Source of the DNA: Thermoflexus sp.
Lineage (GTDB): Bacteria; Chloroflexota; Anaerolineae; Thermoflexales; Thermoflexaceae
Reading direction: 5' to 3'
DNA length: 46,109 nt
Assembly: GCF_034432235.1 (NCBI RefSeq)
Contig: NZ_DAOUCJ010000052.1
Location: 1-46,109, forward strand
The translations under genes were made by a program, and so were the position numbers. Positions within the stretch are counted from its first letter, which is position 1. Each line of letters starts with the position of its first letter. Of the stretch, positions 31,157 to 39,205 are shown one piece after another. A model generated the notes under the pieces. It was not told the DNA's origin, made no database searches, and was given only the letters and a program-made list of their open reading frames with translations.

Positions 31157-31939
31157 TCACCCGCCTGCGCTCGTATAGTGGCGGAGCGCGTAACGCCAGA
31201 AGGAGCGGCTGATCCCGAAGAGGGCCGCGGCGATCAGGAGGCCGGCCAGAACCCCTTCCGGCCGCAGCCAGCCCAGGACCGCCTGGGCCGGCACTGTGGT
31301 GATGAACGCAATCGGAACGATAAAGGTCAAGACGATCCGCACCCAGGTGGGGAAAGCCGTCACGGGGAAACGGCCGGCCTCGAAGAAGGTATAGATCAGC
31401 TCCATAATATTCCCCACCTCCACAAACCAGAAAGCCAGGGTGATGAGAACCATCAGCAGCGAGTAGAAGATCACCAGGCCGGCGATGAGCATCACCCCGA
31501 ACAGAAGCAGGCGATCCGGCGAAGGCCACCCCAGCCGGCTCAAGGCCCAGGCCACCACCCCCAGGCCCAGCAGGATATCCGTGAGATGCCAGATCTGCAT
31601 CCGCTGGAAGGAGACCAGGAACTGGCTGTCCAGGGGGCGCAGCAGGGTGAAATCCAGGGTGCCCTGACGGATTGCCTCTGGGATCTCCTCCAGGTTCGGG
31701 CGGAAGAGGGCGGCCATCACCCCTTCGAAGGCGATGAAAAGCCCGGCCACGATCATGGCTTCCTCATAGCGCCAGCCGCCCAGCCGGGGGCGATGCATGA
31801 AGAACACCTGGAGCGCCGCCAGCGTCCACAGGGAGGAGGCGACCGCCACCAGGGCGTTGGCCAGGAAATCGGCCCGATATTCCATGGCGGCCATCAGGTT
31901 GGCTTTGAAGAACCGAAGGAGAACCCGCACGTAGGTCAT
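31157..31939 (-). CDS. ABC-2-type transporter permease
   Basis: A protein of 260 residues with about six membrane helices: around 25-45, 58-75, 112-130, 142-165, 190-215 and 222-240. It begins MTYVRVLLRFFKANLMAAMEYRADF and contains the ABC-2 family hallmark IRQGTLDFTLLRPLDSQF. This cytoplasmic loop is usual in the uncharacterised ABC-2 exporters often encoded as pairs next to an ATP-binding protein. No ATPase gene or second permease appears within this window, so the substrate and partner are unknown. The ATG at 31939 overlaps the stop of the PNPOx-like gene by four bases (ATGA), so the two are co-translated. Confidence 0.88.
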   Translation of the reverse strand: MTYVRVLLRFFKANLMAAMEYRADFLANALVAVASSLWTLAALQVFFMHRPRLGGWRYEEAMIVAGLFIAFEGVMAALFRPNLEEIPEAIRQGTLDFTLLRPLDSQFLVSFQRMQIWHLTDILLGLGVVAWALSRLGWPSPDRLLLFGVMLIAGLVIFYSLLMVLITLAFWFVEVGNIMELIYTFFEAGRFPVTAFPTWVRIVLTFIVPIAFITTVPAQAVLGWLRPEGVLAGLLIAAALFGISRSFWRYALRHYTSAGG

Positions 31940-32406
31940 CCCAGGCGCCACTCCACCCGGTAGCCGAATCCTTTGGTATTGTCGATCCAGCGCACCCAGC
32001 GCGGGGTGATCCGATACAGCCGGGCATGGGCCAGGGCCTGGGGGAGCTCTTCGATGAACGGGAACTTCTCCCGATATCGGGCCATCACCCGTTCCCGCTC
32101 CGCTGGATCCTCCACGGTCTCCGCGATCCCGGTCAGCTGAAGGCCCTGGATGTTCTTCCAGTCCCACGGCTCCCCATGGACGGTCACGGCGACTTCCGGT
32201 CGGGCGGTGAGATGGCGAACGTGCCGGCTTTCCGGGGAAGAGAGGAAATAGAGCCGCAGCCGTTCGTCGTGGACGAAATAGAGCGAAGCCACGTAAGGAT
32301 GGCCGCTCTCATCCACGGTTGCCAGGGTCAAGGTCGAGCGACGGCTCAGGAAACGGAGAGCCGCTTCCCAGGCCTCTCCCGTATGAGGCGGAACGGACTC
32401 GGCCAT
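31936..32406 (-). CDS. Pyridoxamine 5'-phosphate oxidase-like flavin-binding protein
   Basis: A protein of 156 residues in the PNPOx-like split-barrel superfamily. RSTLTLATVDESGHPYVASLYFVHDE, the strand pair with SPESRHVRHLTARPEVAVTVH, and GLQLTGIAETVEDP are typical of single-domain FMN- or heme-binding members, with W/R residues near the C-terminus (VRWIDNTKGFGYRVEW). True PdxH is longer and has a C-terminal PLP-site tail not seen here, so this is not pyridoxine biosynthesis. The ATG at 32406 follows the tRNA-Leu by 60 bp. The ABC permease overlaps its stop codon. The cofactor is unknown. Confidence 0.85.
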   Translation of the reverse strand: MAESVPPHTGEAWEAALRFLSRRSTLTLATVDESGHPYVASLYFVHDERLRLYFLSSPESRHVRHLTARPEVAVTVHGEPWDWKNIQGLQLTGIAETVEDPAERERVMARYREKFPFIEELPQALAHARLYRITPRWVRWIDNTKGFGYRVEWRLG

Positions 32407-32466
32407 GCAGGACCGCCCTGTGGGTGGCGGGGAGGTTTCCCTTCGAATCCAGATCCTGCCCGCAGA

Positions 32467-32552
32467 TGGGCCGGGCGGGAGTCGAACCCGCACGCCCCTT
32501 CCGGGGCAGCAGATTTTAAGTCTGCCGCGTCTGCCGTTTCCGCCACCGGCCC
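32467..32552 (-). tRNA. tRNA-Leu(UAA)
   Basis: An 86-nt class II tRNA. The 7-bp acceptor stem is GGGCCGG with CCGGCCC, then discriminator A. The anticodon stem GCAGA/TCTGC encloses loop CTTAAAA, with anticodon TAA. A long variable arm has a GCCCC/GGGGC stem. The T-arm carries GGTTCGACTCC. The 3' CCA is not encoded. Confidence 0.97.
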
Positions 32553-32666
32553 GTTTTCCCATATTATTTTAATCGAACTCACCGACCCCTGCGGTGTCGG
32601 GCGACAGGCGCGCATCCGTACGGCGTGATGGGTATGTCCCTCCAGCATCCCGAACAGGAGATCGCC

Positions 32667-33635
32667 ATGGAACTCGGGGAATGGCTTTCGCGAGGACTTC
32701 AGCTGACCTGGCGGTATAAAACCCTCTGGCTCTTCGGTTTCCTGACGGCCCTGGGCGCAGGGGTTCCTCCCCGCATCCAGGGCCGTCTGAACCTCGGGCG
32801 GCCGCCTTTCTCTCCTCTATCCCCAGGCTTCGAACGGATGCTCCAGCGATGGGTGGAACAGAACTGGCCGCTCCTCCTTGTGGCCCTCCTGGGCTTTCTC
32901 GTTCTGGTCCTGCTGATTCAGCTAACATCCCTCTGGGGCCAGGGGGCCCTGATCCTGGGAAGCGGCGAGGCGATGGCGGGTCGCTCCCCGGCGCTGGGTG
33001 CTCTGGCACGGCGGGCCGCGGCGCGATTGCTGCGCATGATCGGGATCATGGCGCTGCTGGGCGCCCCCGGCTTCCTGGTCGCCCTGGTGTTCCTCGCGGC
33101 CATCCTCGGCGGCTTCCTGCTGGCTTTCGCCCAGCGGGTGGAAGCGGCCCGGATCGCCATCCTGCTCATGGTCGTTCCGGCCATGCTGGCTCTCCTGGGC
33201 TGTCTGCTGATCCTCGCCGGGGCCCTGCATCTCTGGTCCCGCCTGGCCCTGCGAGCGGCGCTGCTGGAGGATCTCCCGTGGATCGCAGCGCTCCGCCGGG
33301 GCCTTCAAATCGGCCTGCGACGGATAGGGTCCCTGCTCCTGGTGTGGCTGGTGCTGGATGTCGGGGTGCTGGGCGTGATCACCTTCATTCTCTCCCTCCT
33401 CGTCGCCGTGCCCCTCGCAGCCATCGTGGGTATCGCATTCCTGGCCTTCTTCCGGAGCGGCGGGCCTGCGGATCTTTCCACGATGGTTCGATTCCTCCGC
33501 GTCATCGCCCTGACCGGGTTCTGCATCGGCGTTCTAACCTCGCTCCTGCTGGCACCGGTCATGACCTTTGCGGAAACGGTGTGGACCCTGGCGTATCGCT
33601 CCTGGACTGGGGAGGAGATTCCCCAGACCACCTGA
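32667..33635 (+). CDS. Unrecognised polytopic membrane protein
   Basis: A protein of 322 residues. It opens MELGEWLSRGLQLTWRYKTLWLFGFL, a pattern found in many uncharacterised membrane proteins of Chloroflexota and Actinobacteria related to the 'glycerophosphodiester phosphodiesterase membrane domain' group. About six helices follow (around 68-90, 128-158, 165-190, 225-255, 258-272 and 285-310). Gly/Ala-rich helices and short loops suggest an integral structural or transport role, but no catalytic residues are evident. The ATG at 32667 has AGGAG six bases upstream, and an upstream in-frame start at 32625 is less good. It is divergent from tRNA-Leu. Confidence 0.75.
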   Translation: MELGEWLSRGLQLTWRYKTLWLFGFLTALGAGVPPRIQGRLNLGRPPFSPLSPGFERMLQRWVEQNWPLLLVALLGFLVLVLLIQLTSLWGQGALILGSGEAMAGRSPALGALARRAAARLLRMIGIMALLGAPGFLVALVFLAAILGGFLLAFAQRVEAARIAILLMVVPAMLALLGCLLILAGALHLWSRLALRAALLEDLPWIAALRRGLQIGLRRIGSLLLVWLVLDVGVLGVITFILSLLVAVPLAAIVGIAFLAFFRSGGPADLSTMVRFLRVIALTGFCIGVLTSLLLAPVMTFAETVWTLAYRSWTGEEIPQTT

Positions 33636-33773
33636 GCGCCTTTCTTTGCTGGTGGTATCCACCTGGGGTGGGGAGCGCTCCCTTCGTGCGACAACCATAG
33701 CTCGCCGAACGGGTTCTCCCACTCATCATCAGACGAAGCAACAAGGGTCACTCTGAATCGGACAGGGGATGCC

Positions 33774-34814
33774 ATGCGCGCGCTGATCACAGGAGGGACA
33801 GGCTTTCTGGGCGCCAACCTGGCCGTCTATCTCCGACAACAAGGGTGGAAGGTCCGGATCCTCCGCCGCCCCACCTCCTCCCTGGAAGCCGTGAAGGACC
33901 TGGACGTAGAGCATGCGATCGGGGATGTGCTGGATCCGGACAGCCTGCGCCCGGCGATGGTGGGATGCGATGTGGTCTTTCACGCCGCGGCGATCTCCGC
34001 CTACTGGCGCACCCCGGCGGAACAGATCCTCCGGGTAAACGTGGAAGGCACACGCAATGTCCTCACTGCGGCTCGGGATCTGGGAGTCCATCGGGTCGTC
34101 CTGACCAGCTCCCTGGCGGCCCTGGGGGTGCCGGAGCCCGGCACCTTGCTGACCGAGGATCATCCTTACAATCTGCCCCCCGGCTGCTTTCTCTACGGAT
34201 ACAGCAAGGCCATCGCGGAAGCGATCGCCCGGGTTTTCGTGGAACAGGGGCTGGAGGTGGTGATCGTGAACCCCTCCGTGATCCTGGGCCCCCGGGATAT
34301 CCATCGCATCTCGGGGAGCTTGATCCTGGAAATGGCCCGGAGGAGGGTGCCCGCCCTCCCACCCGGTGGGGTCAACGTGGTGGCGGTCGAGGATGTGGCC
34401 CGCGGGCATGCCCTGGCCCTGGAGCGCGGGCGACCCGGGGAGCGATACATCCTCGGTGGGGAGAACCTGACCTATCGGGAGCTCGCCGAGCGGATCGCGG
34501 AAGTCATCGGCGTCCCTCCCCCCCGCTGGGTGATCCCTCCACGAGGGGTGAAAGGGCTCGCCGCGCTGGCCCGGATCGCGCAGGCGCTGGGCCTTCCCCT
34601 GCCCGTGGGGGCGGATCAGCTGTGGCTGAGCGCCCACTTCATCTGGTGTGATGGCCGCAAAGCGGAGGCGGAGCTGGGTTACCGCCCGGAGGTCCCGGTG
34701 CGCGAGGCGATCCGGCGTGCATGGGAATGGTATCAGGGATCCTGCCCCGGATCCCCTCGAACGGGGGAGGGGGCGGACCAGCCCTCCATGAGGAGGACCC
34801 TAACGGAACGCTGA
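33774..34814 (+). CDS. NAD(P)-dependent sugar/steroid-type epimerase-dehydratase (HpnA/DFR-like SDR)
   Basis: An extended short-chain dehydrogenase of 346 residues. The nucleotide motif GGTGFLGANLA is at the N-terminus. The catalytic YxxxK appears as YGYSK, preceded by the Ser of TSSLAALG. NPSVILGPRDIHRISG and YILGGENLTYRELAERIAEV are characteristic of the dihydroflavonol-4-reductase-like group, which includes the hopanoid-associated HpnA. The substrate is not determinable here, and no hopanoid biosynthesis gene is in the window. The start is the ATG at 33774, behind a second ATG that is four bases earlier in another frame. Its C-terminal 30 residues are low-complexity. Confidence 0.85.
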   Translation: MRALITGGTGFLGANLAVYLRQQGWKVRILRRPTSSLEAVKDLDVEHAIGDVLDPDSLRPAMVGCDVVFHAAAISAYWRTPAEQILRVNVEGTRNVLTAARDLGVHRVVLTSSLAALGVPEPGTLLTEDHPYNLPPGCFLYGYSKAIAEAIARVFVEQGLEVVIVNPSVILGPRDIHRISGSLILEMARRRVPALPPGGVNVVAVEDVARGHALALERGRPGERYILGGENLTYRELAERIAEVIGVPPPRWVIPPRGVKGLAALARIAQALGLPLPVGADQLWLSAHFIWCDGRKAEAELGYRPEVPVREAIRRAWEWYQGSCPGSPRTGEGADQPSMRRTLTER

Positions 34815-34819
34815 TATTT

Positions 34820-34838
34820 TGTTCACGTTTCGTTTACA
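34820..34838. promoter_or_regulatory. Imperfect palindrome, possible operator upstream of the DoxX gene
   Basis: TGTTCACGTTTCGTTTACA has dyad symmetry of the form TGTnnACGnnnCGTnnACA. It lies 66 bp before the DoxX start, in the only AT-rich stretch of this gap. It could be bound by a dimeric regulator. Which one is unknown. Confidence 0.35.
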
Positions 34839-34903
34839 TGGAGGCAATACATTAAGCAAATGAGAGCAGCCCGAACGAGGCGCCGGAAGGGAGGTGAGGG
34901 CAT

Positions 34904-35422
34904 ATGGTGCGCCTGGATCTCGGCCTGGCGATCCTGCGTGCTTTGATTGGGTTGCTCTTTGCGGGCCATGGGGTTCAGAAGCTGTTCGGATGGCTCGGCG
35001 GCCATGGGCTGAACGGAACGGCCGCGTGGCTGGAGAGCCTGAACATCCGGCCGGGACGGCCGTGGGCGCTGCTGCTGGGCCTGGGGGAGTTCGTGGGCGG
35101 CCTGCTCCTCGCCCTGGGCCTGGCCACGCCGTGGGCGACCCTGCCGCTGCTCGCTTCCCAGCTGGTAGCCCTCATCCGGGTCCACGCGCCGAAGGGGTTG
35201 TGGATCGATCGGGGCGGCTTTGAGTATAACCTGGTCCTGATCGCTCTGAGCGCTTTCTTCGGATTCTATGGGGCGGGCGCCTACAGCGTGGATGCCTGGC
35301 TGGGGTGGGTATGGCCGCAGCCCATGACCTTCGGGCTCGTCCTGATCCTGGCACTGCTCATCGCCCTCCTGGCCCTGGCGGCTCCGGTCTGGGCGCCGCG
35401 GCTCTCCCGGCGGGCCGCCTGA
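34904..35422 (+). CDS. DoxX-family membrane protein
   Basis: A protein of 172 residues with four to five helices. ALIGLLFAGHGVQKLFGWLGGHGL is the diagnostic DoxX/SURF4 start. GLGEFVGGLLLALGLATPWA and EYNLVLIALSAFF follow. DoxX proteins sit in the cytoplasmic membrane and some are linked to quinone-dependent thiosulfate oxidation or redox stress defence. The specific role here is not shown. The C-terminal helix (LVLILALLIALLALAAPVWAP) is extra to the four-helix core. The ATG at 34904 lies seven bases after GGGAGGTG. A palindromic operator candidate and a long hairpin flank the gene, which appears to be monocistronic. Confidence 0.9.
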   Translation: MVRLDLGLAILRALIGLLFAGHGVQKLFGWLGGHGLNGTAAWLESLNIRPGRPWALLLGLGEFVGGLLLALGLATPWATLPLLASQLVALIRVHAPKGLWIDRGGFEYNLVLIALSAFFGFYGAGAYSVDAWLGWVWPQPMTFGLVLILALLIALLALAAPVWAPRLSRRAA

Positions 35423-35442
35423 TCCCCATGGCCCCGGCCGGA

Positions 35443-35475
35443 GGATCGGGCGGCCGCAAAACGGCCGCCCGATCC
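35443..35475 (+). terminator. Strong hairpin after the DoxX gene
   Basis: GGATCGGGCGGCCG (35443-35456) pairs with CGGCCGCCCGATCC (35462-35475) around a 5-base CAAAA loop. No T-run follows, so it is a stable mRNA end or weak terminator. Confidence 0.5.
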
Positions 35476-35825
35476 CCTGATTTCCCACGTCCTGGAACGC
35501 CTGCGAAGATCGTTGCCGGCGATGTGCCCCACCTCCATCGACGTGTTTCGCCCCACTCCAGACAACGACTCCAGACGACGATGAATCGTTCCCATTTCCA
35601 TGGTGACCGCCACCCCGGCACGGGGATTGGAAGCAATCCCGCAAGGTCCTCGCTTTCATCCATGGGGCCCCAGGCCTTGCCCGGGTTTCCCACCGCCTGT
35701 GGATTCCGGCTTCACGCTCTAAGCACTCCCCCCATCGGATGGTAATATAATCCGGTAGGTTGCGATGGCTGGGCCTCTTCAATGCCCAGCCTGGCCACAG
35801 AAGCCTATGGGGGGCAGGAGATCCG
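35476..35825 (+). other. Intergenic region with a candidate -10 box; no gene seen
   Basis: About 350 bp between the DoxX hairpin and the epimerase gene. TATAAT at about 35746-35751 is a good -10 match 75 bp before the epimerase start, but no -35 box is recognisable at the right distance. No open frame here looks like protein. Confidence 0.35.
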
Positions 35826-36752
35826 ATGCGGATTCTCATCACCGGCGGCGCGGGCTTCCTGGGCGCCGCCCTGGCGAACCGGCTGGTTCGTGAGGGCCAT
35901 ACGGTGCTGGCCCTCGATGACCTCAGCGCAGGAGATCCCCAACGTCTGGATTCCCGGGTGGTCCTCGCCCGGGGGGATGTGCGGGATGTCCCCCGGCTCT
36001 GGACCCTGCTGCAAGGGGTGGATTTGGTCTATCATCTGGCCGCCCGGGTTTCGGTGCCTGAATCCATTCTCTACCCTCGGATCTACCAGGATGTGAACGT
36101 GGGCGGCACGGTGGCCCTGCTGGAGGCCATGCGGGACGCCGGGGTGAGGCGCCTGGTGCTGGCCTCCTCCGGCGCCGTCTACGGCGATCAGCCGGTCCAG
36201 CCGGTCCACGAGGAGCTCCTTCCCCGCCCCCGTTCCGTCTATGCGGTGACCAAGCTGGCGGCCGAGCATTTCGTTCTGACCCTGGGCCGGCTGTGGGGGT
36301 TTGAAGTGGTCGTCCTGCGGATTTTCAACGCATACGGCCCTGGCCAGCCGCTCCCCGCTGCCCACGCGCCGGTGATTTCCCGGTTTCTCAAACAGGCCAT
36401 CGAGGGCGGAACCCTGGTGATCTTCGGGGATGGGACTCAAACCCGGGATTTCGTGTATCTGGATGATGTGGTGGAAGCCTTAGTAGCGGCCGGGGAGCGG
36501 ACAGGCCTGAACGGGGAGCTCATCAATGTGGGGAGCGGCCGGGAGATCTCCATCAACGAGCTGGCCGATATCGTCATGCGCGTGGTCGGCCGGCGGGTCC
36601 CGGTGATCCACAGCCCCGCTCAGGACGGCGGGGTGGCCCGGCTGTGCGCCGATCTCCGGAAAGCGGAGCGGCTCCTGGGATACCGGCCGCGGGTCTTCCT
36701 GGAAGAGGGCCTGCGTCGGATGCTCCGGGAAGATCCCCGGTTCCGGGGGTGA
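35826..36752 (+). CDS. NAD-dependent epimerase/dehydratase (UDP-glucose 4-epimerase-like)
   Basis: An extended SDR of 308 residues. NAD is bound through GGAGFLGAALA, the catalytic pair is in YAVTK, with SSGAVYG before it. RIFNAYGPGQP and GDGTQTRDFVYLDDVVEA are the signature blocks of nucleotide-sugar 4-epimerases. It probably interconverts UDP-hexoses or makes a dehydrated sugar for surface glycans. The exact sugar is unknown. The ATG at 35826 follows AGGAG by five bases. The GT39-like membrane glycosyltransferase begins 18 bp after its stop, so the two likely act together in making or transferring a surface sugar. Confidence 0.92.
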   Translation: MRILITGGAGFLGAALANRLVREGHTVLALDDLSAGDPQRLDSRVVLARGDVRDVPRLWTLLQGVDLVYHLAARVSVPESILYPRIYQDVNVGGTVALLEAMRDAGVRRLVLASSGAVYGDQPVQPVHEELLPRPRSVYAVTKLAAEHFVLTLGRLWGFEVVVLRIFNAYGPGQPLPAAHAPVISRFLKQAIEGGTLVIFGDGTQTRDFVYLDDVVEALVAAGERTGLNGELINVGSGREISINELADIVMRVVGRRVPVIHSPAQDGGVARLCADLRKAERLLGYRPRVFLEEGLRRMLREDPRFRG

Positions 36753-36770
36753 GCGGAGGATCGTTCCCCG

Positions 36771-38312
36771 ATGGCGGCTCCCTCCCTCCTGTCCAAACTC
36801 AGCGAGCGCCTGGCCTCGAGCCTGTGGACCCTGGTGGTCCTGGTCTACCTGGCATATGGGGCGATCTTCGGGATCTACGCGGTCTCCCTCTTTCAGTTCC
36901 CCTTCGATTATGATCAGGGAGAGGGATTCGAGCTGCTCGATGCGATTTACTTCGCCCGGGGGGAGTGGCCGTATCGCGACATTGAGACGTATCCTTTCTA
37001 TGCCTCGAATTATCCCCCGCTTTTTCATCTCCTGGCAGTCCCCCTGGTCTGGATCTTCGGCCCGCGCCTGATCGCGGGCCGGCTGCTCTCCGCGGCCGCA
37101 ACGATCGCCCTGGCCGTGGCGGTGGGTCTCGCCGTCGGGCACTGGACCCGGAGGTGGGGGCCCGGCATCTGGGCAGGGGGGATGGTCCTGGCCTCGAATT
37201 ATGTTTACCACATCGGCCCCCTCTCCCGCAGCCATATGATGATGGTCCTCTTCGAAACCCTGGCCGTGCTGGCGCTGGCCCGAGAGGAGAGTTTCCCTTC
37301 CCGGCGATCCCTGCTGCTGGGGTCGCTGGCGCTGACGGCAGCGGGCTGGACCAAACAACATGCCATCGTCACCGTGCTGGCGGTTCTCGCTTATCTCTTC
37401 CTGCGCCGTCCCCGGGTGGCGCTGGCCTGGGGGGTTTCCTTCGCGGCGGCGAATCTGGCCCTGTTCGCCCTGCTGAACCTTGCCACCGGCGGCTACTGGT
37501 TCCTGCACATCATCGAGGCCAACATCAACGAGTATGACTACCGCCAGGCGTTCTTCCTCTACAGCCAGTGGTTCCGCCTCCATGCGGTCGTCCTCCTTCT
37601 GACGGCAGCGCTGGTCCTGTATGAGCTGTACGCCGATCGCCTCTCCATGTTCAGCGTGTGGGCCGTCTTCGCCGCGGCCGGCGGAGCGCTGGCGGGCAAG
37701 TGGGGAGCTGGGGAATCGTATTTCATCACTGCGGTGGTGGCCGCGATCCTGGCGGCCGGCCGGCTCCTGGCGCGTATCGAGGGATGGACCGCGGGGCGGC
37801 CCGCGGGGCGGGCGATTGCGGCGGTATTGATCCCCCTCGCTTTGCTTCATCAGGCAGGACGGGTCTTCCATCTGCCCACCGATCATCCGTGGACCGCGCC
37901 AGTGGCTCGCTGGCTGGGGCTGGAGGGGGTCCGATACGTGGACACGGTCGAATACACCCAGCTGGGCCATCTGCCCACCGCGGAGGACATCCGCAACGGG
38001 TGGCGGATCGTGGAGATGGTGCGGGAGGCACCAGGCCCCGCTTTCACGGAAGAAGCCTCATGGGCGCTCTGGGCCGGGAAGGAACCGGTGACCAACCCCA
38101 CGCAGCTGTTGAATCTTTACAAGAACCGGAAGTTGAACCCGGAGCCGCTGATCCGGATGATCCGGGCCCAGGCCTTCGGGATCGTGGTGCTGCGGGCCCA
38201 ATTCTACCCCCAGCCGGTGCTGGACGCGATCGGCCAGGCTTACCGGCCGATCGCCGATATCCCGATGAACGGATTCATCTATCGCATTCTGATCCCCCGA
38301 CATCTCCCATAA
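36771..38312 (+). CDS. Membrane glycosyltransferase-like protein (GT39/ArnT-type)
   Basis: A polytopic protein of 513 residues. A first helix (TLVVLVYLAYGAIFGIYAVSLF) is followed by FDYDQGEGFELLDAIYFARGEWPYRDIE, where the acidic residues match the catalytic periplasmic loop of lipid-linked sugar transferases. A further 8-9 helices span 85-345 and a soluble C-terminal domain of about 150 residues follows (LGHLPTAEDIRNGW onward). Enzymes of this type take a sugar from a polyprenyl phosphate donor and attach it to a lipid or protein on the outer face. Its neighbour is a nucleotide-sugar epimerase. The ATG at 36771 has GGAGGATC further upstream than usual. A similar gene fragment occurs at the left edge of the window. 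Confidence 0.8.
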   Translation: MAAPSLLSKLSERLASSLWTLVVLVYLAYGAIFGIYAVSLFQFPFDYDQGEGFELLDAIYFARGEWPYRDIETYPFYASNYPPLFHLLAVPLVWIFGPRLIAGRLLSAAATIALAVAVGLAVGHWTRRWGPGIWAGGMVLASNYVYHIGPLSRSHMMMVLFETLAVLALAREESFPSRRSLLLGSLALTAAGWTKQHAIVTVLAVLAYLFLRRPRVALAWGVSFAAANLALFALLNLATGGYWFLHIIEANINEYDYRQAFFLYSQWFRLHAVVLLLTAALVLYELYADRLSMFSVWAVFAAAGGALAGKWGAGESYFITAVVAAILAAGRLLARIEGWTAGRPAGRAIAAVLIPLALLHQAGRVFHLPTDHPWTAPVARWLGLEGVRYVDTVEYTQLGHLPTAEDIRNGWRIVEMVREAPGPAFTEEASWALWAGKEPVTNPTQLLNLYKNRKLNPEPLIRMIRAQAFGIVVLRAQFYPQPVLDAIGQAYRPIADIPMNGFIYRILIPRHLP

Positions 38313-38464
38313 GCGCCGGGTTCGACCTCAGCTCGGAGGCCGAAGGCCATAAGGAGATTTCGGAGGAGCCCCCGAAGGCCCTCCACCCTTCCTCCGGACC
38401 GGGGAGGGGGACTTCAGCCCCGACCCTCCCATCCCCGCCGGACAAGAAGATCCCCCGGCCGGAT

Positions 38465-38493
38465 TTGACAGGCCCGCCCAGTCGGGATACAAT
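38465..38493 (+). promoter_or_regulatory. Sigma-70-type promoter of the copper operon
   Basis: -35 TTGACA (38465-38470) and -10 TACAAT (38488-38493) with exactly 17 bp between them. A start site near 38500 would place the GC-rich palindrome at the beginning of the transcript, ideal for repression. It is the best promoter match in the window. Confidence 0.85.
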
Positions 38494-38504
38494 GGTCGTG
38501 ACTC

Positions 38505-38523
38505 CCCTCCCCCCGGGGGAGGG
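38505..38523. promoter_or_regulatory. Probable CsoR operator
   Basis: CCCTCCCCCCGGGGGAGGG is a perfect palindrome with a G/C tract, the layout of known CsoR/RcnR-family operators. It starts 12 bp after the -10 box and ends 19 bp before csoR. Repressor bound here would block transcription and be released by copper. Confidence 0.65.
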
Positions 38524-38542
38524 ATATCCGCCCGGAGGGACT

Positions 38543-38821
38543 ATGGAAGCCCGAACGAAAGCGGAGGTCCTGCGGCGGCTGCGCAGCATCGCCGGGCATG
38601 TGGAGGGGATCGCCCGGATGGTGGAGGAGGACGCCTATTGCATTGACATCATCCGGCAGGTGCAGGCGGTGCAGCGGGCTCTGGCCAAGGTGAACGATAT
38701 GGTCCTGGCCCAGCACCTGCGCACGTGCGTAACGACCGCCATTCGGGGTGAGGACCCGGGCGAACGGGAGCGGGTGCTGGAGGAGATCGTGGAAGTTTTT
38801 GAGACCGCGCAGAAGCTTTGA
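38543..38821 (+). CDS. csoR: Copper-sensing transcriptional repressor CsoR
   Basis: An all-helical repressor of 92 residues of the CsoR/RcnR family. The Cu(I) ligands C33, H58 and C62 are present with the spacing C-x24-H-x3-C. The N-terminal LRSIAGHVEGIARMVEEDAYC helix is typical. Apo-CsoR holds a GC-rich operator and dissociates upon binding Cu(I). The operator at 38505-38523 and the promoter at 38465 fit this model. The ATG at 38543 follows GGAGGGACT. It is the first gene of the copper operon, followed by copZ after 101 bp, then the UxxC lipoprotein, copA and the DUF411 gene. Confidence 0.93.
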   Translation: MEARTKAEVLRRLRSIAGHVEGIARMVEEDAYCIDIIRQVQAVQRALAKVNDMVLAQHLRTCVTTAIRGEDPGERERVLEEIVEVFETAQKL

Positions 38822-38922
38822 CCCACCCAGGACCAGGGATCATACATAGGCGGCCGTTCCCCGGATCGATCCGAGCTACGGGCGATTTCCGGTTTCCAGA
38901 GAACCCTGTATGGAGGGAAGCG

Positions 38923-39135
38923 ATGATGGAGACGCGAACCTTCGTTGCGCCGAACATCTCGTGCCATCACTGCATCCACACCATCACCCGAGAGCTGAAG
39001 GCGCTGGAAGGGGTGAAGGAGGTGCGCGGGGATGTGACCACCAAGCAGGTGACGGTGGCCTTCGAGCCCCCCGCCACCTGGGAGCGGATCGTGGCGGTGC
39101 TCCACGAGATCGGCTACCCCCCCGCCTCGGCATGA
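38923..39135 (+). CDS. copZ: Heavy-metal-associated (HMA) copper chaperone, CopZ-like
   Basis: A ferredoxin-fold metal chaperone of 70 residues. The metal-binding CxxC is C14 and C17 in NISCHHC, and the usual Met before the first Cys is replaced by Ile/Ser. LEGVKEVRGDVTTKQVTVAF and the C-terminal EIGYPP are the normal second half. CopZ proteins hand Cu(I) to the P-type ATPase, whose gene is two genes downstream. The two-His C-H-H-C site is unusual and could modulate affinity. The ATG at 38923 follows GGAGGGAAGCG. A second ATG directly after it is equally possible. Same operon as csoR, under the CsoR-type operator. Confidence 0.9.
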   Translation: MMETRTFVAPNISCHHCIHTITRELKALEGVKEVRGDVTTKQVTVAFEPPATWERIVAVLHEIGYPPASA

Positions 39136-39205
39136 GGCGGTCCATCCCCTCTGGGGGTCTCCGCCCGCCTTCCGGCTGCGTAAGGGATCGAGAAAGGGGG
39201 ACAGG

